Source of the DNA: Chondrosia reniformis
Lineage: Eukaryota > Porifera > Demospongiae > Chondrillida > Chondrillidae
DNA length: 64,000 bases
NCBI GenBank assembly: GCA_947172415.1
Contig: OX359193.1
Coordinates: 7,837,501 to 7,901,500, forward strand
Direction of reading: 5' to 3'
Shown here: positions 43,287 through 54,900 of the stretch, piece by piece
Position numbering within the stretch: position 1 is the stretch's first letter
Layout: each line of letters starts with the position of its first letter
Notes under the pieces: generated by a model
Database searches by the model: none
What the model was told of the DNA's origin: nothing
The model's input: the letters and a program-made list of their open reading frames with translations, nothing else
Position numbers and translations under genes: made by a program

Positions 43287-45499
43287 ATGGCACTTTGGCA
43301 TTCTGTAGCTGGATGTTTCAAAAGAATTAATGTTGTCAATATAGTAATTATTTTGGCTGCTATACTCTGCTTTTTGTCAAGCATTGGATTAGGTAGGCAT
43401 TAGTAGTCTTTATATATATGCCATGCCTTCATACAAGAACATATATACTTGGTACCAGTACTAGAGAAACATTGTTGCAACATTGGTAATCCCTACTTCT
43501 AATATCATTTTTTAATTCAATTGCAAGTGACTGAAGTTGGATCTTGGCTGTCTCCCATGGACAACCAAGATCAGACTTTGGTCACTTGGTTGATCAGGCG
43601 TAATACTTCCCGGAAATTTTCTATATATATATGACATCATAGCCTTAGCTTTGCATTGGTTAAGTGCAATTAATGTATATAATCTGTATGAGATACGTAT
43701 ACGTATGTACACATGTGATTGTAATTGAGCAATTATGATGTAATTAGATATTGTTATCATTCACTATACATTACATAGCATGATTGATTTATAAACGTCT
43801 CATATATAGGAGTGTATGCCATTCTATGTGGCAGACATGAATCAGAAACCAGTCACCATTGCTTACTTTTCATGATGGGATCATCAGTGTCGGCCCTTTT
43901 TGTGCCATTTTTTGGAACAATCATTTTAAAAGCTGTAATCAACATTTTTATAAGCATCAATGCTAATGACATCCTACGTGTAAAAAAATCAATAAAAGAA
44001 GATTTAGATCTGAAATCATTTGAAGAAGTGTTAATAAAAAAGGGAGTCCAAAAGACTTCAGCTTCTAAGAGTAGTCTTGGAACAGACCCAAGTGTCAATA
44101 AGAACCATATTAAGCTTCACAAGGCTGAAAGATTCAATGGAATGACCTTTGTACCAGGACTGCTAGCCTTCTTGGCTTTTACCATGTTTATTCTGGCATA
44201 TATAGCATGTAAGAGTTGTTCATATTCCAACACATACACATATATACGTATGTTTGTATGTATAATATGCCACTGAATGGATCAGCATATGCATGCAATA
44301 TAATTACGTAAGTATATGGTGTTGAAGGTGTAGGAAGTATGTTACCGTTTCTTCCTATATGTATATCATTGCTGATAAAGACTTATACCTATATATACGT
44401 ATACACAGGTGAGCATATGTTCAGATAACCTGTTGAGTTTTAATTTATGTTGCAAGCTGATGCATGCATATACTAATGCTCAACAATCCATCTAATATTA
44501 TTCTAAATATATTTTATATATGCATATTTATATTTATTTATATAATTCCACTTCCTTCTACCAGTTATGTGGACGTTGACTTTGGTCTTCACTAATAACA
44601 GCTTCTGGTTGAAATCCCTATGGCCCTATGTTGTCACACAAGTACTCATTGGAGCAGTCATCCCCATTTTGGTCTTCAGTGGATTATCTCTTTTCTCTAT
44701 CCTATTGCATTATATTACAGGAGGACAGATCAACCCTAAATATGCAATTAGCCACTTCCTTCCTGGTCTACAGTATGTTAACCTGGAAGAAGTCCAAGAA
44801 TCTCGCAGCACAAATAGTCTTTGGGTGATTCAGGGCTACTTTTATTCCTTTATCAGAAAGCCCTTTGGGAGAAGAGAACAGTTGATATACTACGTTGACT
44901 GTTCCCTTTCAACGTGGTTGCTTTCTGTTTTGGGCAGTATACATTCCTTATTAGCTGTTACCTATTTTATGGATGCCATACTAATCAAGCAAATTACATT
45001 TTCAATCAATGATAGTAGTCCATCTGAAATCCAGGCTTCCTGTCAAGGATACAATTGCTTTTACCAAGGAAATTTCTCCTACATTGATGATTGTGGATTA
45101 AACTTAAGTAACCAAACACCAGGTGTTGTTTACTGCTTTAGTTTTTTGCACACAATCCAGATCAATGACATTATTGCTTCTATGAGTATAGCCTATATAT
45201 TCTACACCCTCATGGGCCAATTGTTTGGCTACTCTTTCTTGATCTTGAGAATGATACTGCAGTTTATTAGTAGAGGTAAAGGTCTGTTCATCTTCTTGGC
45301 TTATTCAACATCTGCTGGCTTAATAACAGGTTTAATAGTTGCCATGGTGAACCCTCAGATCAAAAGTTATGTCCGTTTGAGTGGTTTACAAATTGGTCAG
45401 GTATTTCTGGTGATAGTGTATTTCATTCTTCTGGGAACATTGATATTTACCGGTAGAGCAAGATTTGAAGAAGAAAGCCTTGAAGAAGAGGAGCAGTAG
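43287..45499 (+). CDS. Polytopic membrane protein, unrecognised (3 exons, 479 aa)
   Basis: Exons: 43287-43392, 43810-44208, 44565-45499 (1,440 bp, one frame). About eight hydrophobic segments are visible, including INVVNIVIILAAILCFLSSI, GLLAFLAFTMFILAYIAFMW, TQVLIGAVIPILVFSGLSLF, SIAYIFYTLMGQLFGYSFLI and FLVIVYFILLGTLIF. A cytosolic-looking basic loop (about 85-150) carries KKSIKEDLDLKSFEEVLIKK. Between segments five and six there is a likely extracellular loop with four cysteines (CQGYNC, DDC, YC) and N-glycosylation sequons (NFS, NLS). The C-terminus is acidic (FEEESLEEEEQ). I do not recognise a transporter or channel motif; it may be a lineage-restricted transporter or receptor. It sits 743 bp downstream of the receptor on the same strand. 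AATAAA is at 45742-45747. Confidence 0.75.
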
Positions 45500-45981
45500 T
45501 CATAAAGTGTTTCATCTTGACTCATCATGTGTGTATATATGTACACATAATTAACAACCTCTCGTGGCCACTTAAATATTCACTCAATTCACTCTCATCA
45601 CACACATCACACATCATATCATGTTACATCTTCCCTATAGTTATTTAAACTGTTTTTGTATCTGCTCCTCATCATTGCTGATGAAGACCTCTGGGTCAAA
45701 GGTCAAAAGATCAAAAGATAAAATATCAGTTGCTGATGCTCAATAAACAACTGACTATCATAATGTTCACACCAAATATTACCTGTAGACAATTTGTCCT
45801 ACCTCTCACCATGAATTATAAGTTATTTTATTATGTATATGACATTGTATACATAATACACATATTACATATACAGTTTTCATAACATATAGTTAATTTA
45901 GTGGACCTTAATACCTGTATAGTTGTATATAAATAACCCTCATGCACAAAAGATCTATACAGTTATACGTATTGTAAGTGC
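45500..45981. other. Convergent 3' spacer
   Basis: 482 bp between convergent stops, holding the polytopic gene's poly(A) signal (45742-45747) and short CACACATCA-type repeats near 45,600. Nothing else recognised. Confidence 0.6.
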
Positions 45982-48900
45982 CTACAATTCCCTATTCTCA
46001 GTGGACTTGAGAACATTTTGAAATTCTTCAGTCAGAAGGGCTGTGTTAGCATAGGTCTCTACTCTCTGACCACTGATCAATGAGGTCTGACTACCTCCAC
46101 CATCTTCCCAGGAAGGAGCATCTTCATTTGTGGCCTCAGGATCACTATGAGATTCTGCAAGTGGAGAATAATCCTCTATTTCCTGTTCATCAATCAATGA
46201 GGTTTGACTGTCTTCACCATTTTTAGAGGAAGAATCATCTTCAATCATGGCCTCAGAGTCATTCTGAGGTTCTGCAAGTGATGAGACCTCATTAGTAGAC
46301 ATCTCCTGTTCATGATCATTGATCAATAAGGTTTGACTGCCTCCGCCATCTTCCCAAAAGGGATCATCCTCATTCTGATTCAACTCTGTTTCCAATTCAT
46401 GCAATTCTTTATTAAGAAGTATAACTTGATCGTCATCGGTATCAGGAGATACTAAATAAATGCTGCTATCTTCACTCAAGTAAATACTCTCTCTGACTTC
46501 ATTCCACTCTCCTTGCAAACTTCGAGTGGACTCTTCTTCTATAAAAGTGAAACCATTATTTGACTTAGCTTTACTTCTCTTTCGTCTCTTCCTTACATAC
46601 AAAATGCCACCTATAAAGCCAAACACTACAAGATAAGGAAATATATACAAATGAATATGGAATACATTAGGCTCTGTACATGCAGTATATATATATATAT
46701 TATTATTTACCTGTAAGTAGTATTCCCACTACAAGAATACCCGAAAGAGATCCTAAAATAATAACCTGGAAGAGAGTGTGGTTTTGAAAGCAATCAACAT
46801 TACAGAATATTTTAAGCATGTATCTGCATACCAATTGTGTTCGATTAGATTCCTCTGTGGGCTGAACAATTGAAGGCTGCTCAGTATTCCCTATGAAAAT
46901 AAAATCTAACCATTCAACTTGACCTATACTGACCATGTATGCAGTGTATGTATAATATAGATTCATTGCTACGTATATGTACCTATACATAATATACTCT
47001 TTAGTATAATATGCAATCATTATATACAGATAGAAAATGTGTGGTTTAGCTTACTTTCAATAGGTTTGCAAGTTTCCACAGAAGCACTTCCAATGTCATC
47101 GGTGGTAGTTCCATTAGGGCAAAGGCTACAGCTTGATTCTCCTCTGTAAGGCTGATAGCTTCCTCTAGGGCAAGGACGGCAACTGTTCTGCCCTAGCTTG
47201 TTTTGATAGGATCCAGGATAACATAGAGTGCAGCCTGTTTGGTCTTCAAATGGCTGGAAGCTCCCCAGTGGACAAGGGACGCAGGAAGGATAGGCAAACA
47301 AGATCACTCCTGAAAGAGTCTCTTCAACTGATTTCTGATAGTGACCAGTTTGACAAGAAACTACAGAGAGGCAAACTTTACGTATCAAGAACTTGGATAG
47401 ACATATATAACATGAGATTCCCAGGGTCACTAATGAAGGGTGGAATTTCCAGAGACAGCTGTCTGGCCCAGTGGAGAAGAAGAAAAGTAAAAGGAGAAAC
47501 CTCAACCAAAGTTCTCATGAGGTTTAGTTCCCTATAGGCATTCTACTCTAAAGTAGATGTACGCATGTAAAAAATATGGTGTATTGCTCCTAATTTAAAG
47601 TCATGAATACACTATCTACAGTCACAGACTAGGGGGTGCTCTGGGCGCTGAAGTACGTACCTCCTCCTCTAAGTTTTAGCTTGTATTAGCTACATACGTA
47701 TAATTCAAACAGTTGGCAAAACACTAGCCAAAACTGCCTCATAACCTTTCTCTGTCACATCCCTATATAACCTAGCACCCTCCCCTTATCTAGATCCACC
47801 TCTTTGTATTGTATATGTATATAGTTGATATGCAAATGAGGAACCACAACGTATTGCTCACCACAAAACATATTGTTTGTACGGTTGAATCCTTGTCCTG
47901 GTGGGCACCTCCAAATAACAGTGTCCATATCAACACCACTATAGTCAATATCATCGTACATGAGATTGTTAAGTTCCCTAAAATCTACCACGTCTAGGAG
48001 AGGACTTAATATATCAGTGAGATCTTTCAGTTGACTTTTGGCATCTGTAAAGTTCTCAAATATTTCAACGAGTGTGGAACTGTAGTCATTCTCTATGAGC
48101 TTTGTTCCAAGCAGAAAGGTCAGCTTAGACGAAAGATGTCTCTCTTGGTGTAAGGTAGCCCCAAAAATGGATGCGTTCCAGAGATCAATGTACTGAGACA
48201 GTACCTCTTCAAGGTCAATGGAGAGATCATTCTGTTCAGGATTAAGTGTAGTATATAAATGGGGATTAATTCCAGTTTCCAAAGACATTGTGCCAAATGC
48301 TTGTCTTTTTCTGACTTGGCTATTATGGGCAAACTTTACCACAGCTGGTAAGGAAAACTGTGCAACTGAAGAGCCAAGGATATTCACAAATGCCTCTCTT
48401 GATTCAACAACCCCTTTCTCATTTTCTGCCACACATTTGTACCAGCCTTGCACAGGTTGCTGAGGAGACTTAATACGCAATTCAGTGGAGTTCTCATCTG
48501 GTACCTGTGCAAATGTTTCTGAAGTCATCCCTTTAAAGTACCAACTCCAAATTGGAGCTGGCTGACCCACACCAGAACACAAGAGAGCAATCTGATCTCC
48601 ACTCTCAGCATATGTAGTGACATTCTCTGGCTCCTGGATCAGTTCAGGGCCCACGTACACTCTTACAGAAATCGGTGCTGATTCAGTGGATCCTATATGG
48701 TTGGCCGCTGTGCACTGGTAGTCACCAGCATCAGATGGCTCTACAGACTCAATAATCAGCTCTCTGCGATCAGCTCCGGAGATAGTCATGTTATCCTTGG
48801 ACCAGTGATAGAACATAGGCCATTCCGAAGAGGCATTACAGATCAAATTGAGTGAATCTCTATCTTCAGTTAAGATAACCTCATCGACCTTTTCATTTAG

Positions 48901-51900
48901 CATCACTTGTGGTTTTGAGGCACACCAGTAATCAAACTCAACTGCAGATTCTACAATATTAATCATATTGATCAGCTTCTCTGCAGCCTCCTGGAGCTCA
49001 AAGTCTGCTCTATGAGTCAACTGAATAAAGTCCATTTCCGCTTGTGGCAAAAGTGAAAGTAGTTCATTGGTTTCTGTTAGCTGGGGTACTATCAACGCTT
49101 CTTTTATAACTTCAGAAATGGTAGCAATGCAGTCTAAAAAGCTGCCACAAGTGTGACCATATTCACTGATGGTATTGTTCATTTGCAGCTCCATCTCAAC
49201 CTGCCAGTTAAGAAAGGCGGACATCTTAGAATACACCACTAATTCACCTGCGGTAGAGGCAGCTTTCAATAAAGTGTCAATCAAGGCTAACAGCTCAGGA
49301 TTGTTAGGAAGTTTGCTTAACAAGTGTTCTACAGTTACATTCACTGTTAAGATTTCAAGAATGGTACTATTTATTACATTACTGAGGTTGCTATTATTCA
49401 TTTCTAAGATAAGATTGACTTCCTCAAATAGGAGCTCTTTCACTTCAGTAGCATTGATTGATGAAGAGTTCTGTGTTGCCTGGTACGTTGAGAGTGATTC
49501 AACTGCTGTATACATTACGGCTCTCATGGCATACAGACTTTCACAGTATTCTTCCCAGTTGATTCCCAATGTTTCTGAAGAAGACAGCTTTTTTTGTCTG
49601 CTAGCAGTGTTTCCTGTTAAAATCTCCTGTACTTCTCTTGAGAGCCTCTGTACAAAGTTTCTTGTTGAACTCTCTTGAACATTGAAATCAAAATTAAAGC
49701 TGGCCCTCCCAATATGATTAAGTGCAAGTGTGTTTAAAGTATAGTCAACGAACAGTAGAAAAGAGAATGGAAATGATCCGGTACCAAAGATATCAAATGT
49801 TACATTAGTAATTGAAAATATTTCATCAATGGAGTGATATTTTAACTGGTTTGAAAGCTCTTCACCTGCACGATTCAACTCTTCAATTTCTTGGAGTTGT
49901 CTTTCTCCTAATTCAACAGCCTCTGAAAGTCGGTCATAAACACGGGACAGTTGGTCATATTTGCTCTGTACTAGTCCTACTTCAATGGACAGTGATTCTG
50001 ACTGCAATTGCAAGACAGTCAACTCAGATTGAAGCTGATCAATCCGTAGAAGTTTGTAGCCTGGAGAAGAGGGAGACTCTGCTTGGTTAAGTAAGAAAGC
50101 TTGACGAGCTTCTCTGCAAAGGGCATTGCTTTCAATGCACATTACATCTGGGATTACTGTGGCACAAGGGTCATTCTGACAACATTCAGCTATAATGTAG
50201 GTTGTGCGGATAACCCTGCATGGCTTAAGGCAGGAATACCTCTCAACGACCTCAGTTAGGGTATACACACTCCTCTGTGCCTGATATGGATAGCTAACAG
50301 TAGTGCAACCTCCAAAAAAAGCAAATCCTATGAAGCAGGCAGCTGCTGTAAATGCATTGGGAAAAACAGCAGCTGGTATACAGCTAATGAGCCATCCTGA
50401 GCCACATGCCTTCCTCGTGGAATAGTCAGTGAAGTACTCATAGCCTGAATGGACTCTAACTTGTCTAACTCTTTCACAGGTGGCAGTGCATTGCTCTTCC
50501 ACAACTATTTGGACAGGCTGAACACATGAAGAACAGACCAATCCAGACTTACAGGTGTCTCCACAGGATTGAATCTCACAAAGGTTATCAAGCTCCCTCT
50601 GTAAGCTTTCTGCTTCTCCACTAATGTTTAATTCCATCTGAAGAATACTAATTTCTTGATTCTTTGAACTGATTCCAGTTTGGAAATCAGAAAATTCGTT
50701 AGTTTTAGTTTGGAATTCTTCCAGAACCATATCACGCTGAGAGCTAATGGTGTCTCTTTGATACTTTGCACGATTAAGGGAGTCGGTGGCCAAATCCAAT
50801 CTGCTAGAAGCTCTCTCAGCTACTTCTTCCAAGTCATTCTTGACATTTTCCTCAAGTGTAAGCCAGAGATGAGAATCCTTATGGACGGAGCCTTGTAAGC
50901 GAAGTGTCATCTCATTCCAATTTCTGTCTGTAGTTGCTGTGCCACTTATATCCACTGGAATGGATCCAAAAATCATCATGCTTGCAAAAAAACATAAATT
51001 GTCTTCCGATATTCTAATGTCAGTCATGAAGCGTGTATTAGGCCAAGGAGATACAACAGCTTCTATTTCGGCAGAAGGGTATATTTTTTCTTCAGCCACA
51101 AAGGTGGTCTTCACAGTGGGCTTACCTTCTGATGTATTGACTGCAATAAAAGCACCAAGTTCATGATAATCTGCATTCCTGCTCCAAGAATACAAAACAA
51201 ATGGATCAGAGGAATCTAGGTTGTTGTGACAAACAAGAGGAGTTTGCTGACCTCCTGCAAAGAGGGCATGGTTCATATTGGTAAATACCAGTTCACCAAA
51301 GTGAAGGTCATGGCAAGCAGAATGCAGAGCAAGGCCTCTCAGCTTTACGTTAGAATCAAGACTAAAAGTGACATTAATTGGACAGAGAAACACGGTGCGT
51401 TCACCATTAACTTCTCTTGGAGAAATTATCAGGATTCGAGAGAAGATATCATCATGGTGGAATTCCTTATAGTAGCTATCCATTACCTGAAAGTACACTC
51501 TGTTATCGTGTGCCCCGCACCCCTCATCAGATTGCTCATCATTTATAGTTAGATAACCAACTGAATCAGCATTATGAAAATTAAGTCTATTAGAAAATAC
51601 CCAAATGTTCAATTCTGTTTTTCCCATTGAAACGACTTTCACTGATTGCTGCAGTCCACTTGATATAAGCTACACAAATAAGGGGAGGATTTAAAAGTTA
51701 TCGACATGTATAAACCATGAATTTAAATTGTGCCTTACCTCATCAATGGAGGATGTCTCAATTGCAAAGGATCCATTAAGAGAAAGATGGACATTGATTT
51801 CCGATGAGATGTTCCATGCACCTTCCAAGGCAGCACTGAATGCCATTGCAATCGGCCCCAGATGTGGTGTAACACTGTCATATCCATTCCAGTAAGTTAC

Positions 51901-54900
51901 TGGTGTTAGTGCCTCAACAAAGGAATTAGCTGGAAGAGGTTTCCACCTATTGATCAAGATACCTTTGATTCGAAGGTCCCACCCATGTTCTTTAAGTGTT
52001 GCAAAAAATGGAGATTCTAGATAAGGAAAGGCCAATGGCATGGATATATGAAGAGTGGACTCATATCCTTCACAGAGATCCACTGCCACACAAATGAGGT
52101 CACTAGAACTAATTGTAAAGGAGCCATATGATGCTACCTGTCCATTAACCCCAACCTGCATATTACCTCTATATTTTAGAACGGAATGGAGACCAGAAGT
52201 AGCCATGCCTGGGAGGAAATGGTGACAGTAAATTTCTTCTTGCAATTTTGAGGCTTCAGTAAGGGATGTATGGAAGCTATCATCAAGATGCACTCTTGAA
52301 CTAGCTAGAGGAGTAAGGTCCAGCCAGTCTGGCAGAAGGAAGCTAATGTAGCTTAAATAGGTTGTAGCCAGTGCTTCAAACTGTAGTTTTTGTTCAATAT
52401 CAGCAGCTGAGAGCTTGTAACAGTAACATCCTTGAGGGCCAGCCATGGATGAGCTACACTGAACAGAGGAGCTCCTTTCAGATGAGCTAAGAAGCTGAAT
52501 TTGCTGACAGATGGCACAAGACTGAGTGACGTGTATGCTTTCAACTTCAAAACCATTACCTGGTGCATCCACCATAACTGCACCAAATGAAAGTGGTACA
52601 GTAATATTGTTTCCTTTCAGGAAGGACACACCCGGTATCACACCCTCTGTAGTCTGCTGGCAACTTGACACAATATCCACTATATGTAAATTACGACAGG
52701 TGTATGTAAAAGCATTGTCTAAACAACAGCTCGGTTCTAAAATGTCAACTTCAAGATTGCGGTTGGCAGAGTAGAGTGGAACTGATTCCTCATGTTTTAC
52801 TAAAAAGGTCACTGGTTCAGGAGTGATAAACTGATGCATACTGACACCTGCTAGTGTGATAATTATCTGATTGGTCCCTTCAATCATACTGGATACCGTT
52901 ACTGTATTTATAGTTGTAGCATTATCAAATTCAACAAAGTCTGGACTGATGAAGGCTTCCTCATCAGATTTGAGGGATAGGAGCAACATTAGTTGATGGT
53001 CAGGCCTGGCAGAAATGTTGAAGGAATAGTCTATTCCAGGACTGAGAGTGGGAATACTATCAATTTGGATAATTCCCCATTCACACATCCCTCCTTCAAA
53101 GCCGGTATTGGTACAGTCACAGAAGAAGTCTCCATTATACTCTGAGCAAGAGCCTCCATGATGACAAGGGTCTGGCATGCAGGGTTGAATTTCTATTATG
53201 TAGAAAATATTAAGTATGTATTATTATAATTGCATGATATATATATGTATGATGTCCTATATACTGCATACTTTTTTAAGTTATGTACACTTGTGGTTTG
53301 ATTATCACTTTGATTATTCATGTATGTATGTATGTATAGTAAGTATGCACCTTGGCATTCTGGTCTCTGTGTCCACCCTACTGTGTTATTCTCTACAGGT
53401 TGCTGCAGAGCACACATCATTGAATCCATGCCATCAAAGGGATTGTAATACCTGGGAGAACAGTGAATATTACACTCGGATTGGTATGCAGTATCGCAAG
53501 GATATGTAATAATTGAGTCTTCATTAGACATTAGAACAGGGCAGTGAAGTATATTGCACTGGACTCTGTTTCCGGACCAAGTGTTGTTTGGCTGACAGAG
53601 TCTGTAGGAGGACCCTTGCAACTTGTAACCAAAATCACACATGAAGCTACAGCTTTCATCAGTTACTTGTGCCCCAGTACAAGTAATATTTCCGTTGAGG
53701 GGAGAAAACAGAGTAGGACAAGGTTGGGCTACAGGAAATAGAGAAATAGAGTAGGAGTTGGGCTACAGGAAATAAAGAAATAGAGTAGGAGTTGGGCTAC
53801 AGGAAACAGAGAAATAGAGTAGGAGTTGGGCTACAGGAAATAAAGAAATAGAGTAGGAGTTGGGCTACAGGAAATAGAGAAATAGAGTAGGGCTACAGGA
53901 AATAGAGAAATAGAGTAGGGAGTTGGGCTACAGGAAATAAAGAAATAGAGTAGGAGTTGGGCTACAGGAAATAGAGAAATAGAGTAGGAGTTGGGCTACA
54001 GAAAATAGAGAAATAGAGTAGAAGTTGGGCTACAGGAAATAGAGAAATAGAGTAGGAGTTGGGCTACAGGAAATAGAGAAATAGAGTAGGAGTTGGGCTA
54101 CAGGAAATAGAGAAATAGAGTAGGATAGGGTTGGGCCTATTGTTTAACACACAGAGAGAGGGTGCTGTCTTACCAATACAAGTGTGGCCATCTTCGTGCA
54201 AGGTATAGCCTGGTCTACATGTGCAGTAATAGCTTCCAATTGTATTGTAGCAGATGTGATCACAACCTCCATTGTTAATTAAGCATTCATTGATATCTGC
54301 ATTAATTTAGAGATATTAACTTGACTAATCAATCATGTGTGATAGGTATCATGTATAAGGAAGTAATATAAAATCTACATGCACCAAGGAAATTAATGAT
54401 TTATGGTCTCATATTGATTGTTATCAATGTCTTTAAATTCAGTACGTATGTAATTACCAGATTTGTAAGGTCAATGTAGATATAAGGTAGAACACTTTGT
54501 CAATCTGCACCTTAATGTGGTAACAATATTACCTACCCAAGCATGCGTGTTGGTCATTAGCCAGGAGGAAGCCTACATTGCAGGAGCAGTAATAACTTCC
54601 AATATTATTGTGACAATTTTGCTGACAACCACTTGTTCCAGTCTCGCATTCATCAATGTCTATATAAGAGTTAATATAAGTGGCATATATCAAACATGTA
54701 GGGTATAGCTTATCTTTAGAAAACATACCATTTTCACAATTCTGTCCAGTCCGTCCAGGGACACAGGAACAGGTTTCTGGTAGAACACAAGTGCCCCCAT
54801 TTAGACAACCTCCAGTGCAAATTGCTGAATTGAAGGAGAAACGACATAATATAGTTCAGCTCCAAATGTCGATACAGGACCTCAGAGGTAAAGTATACTT

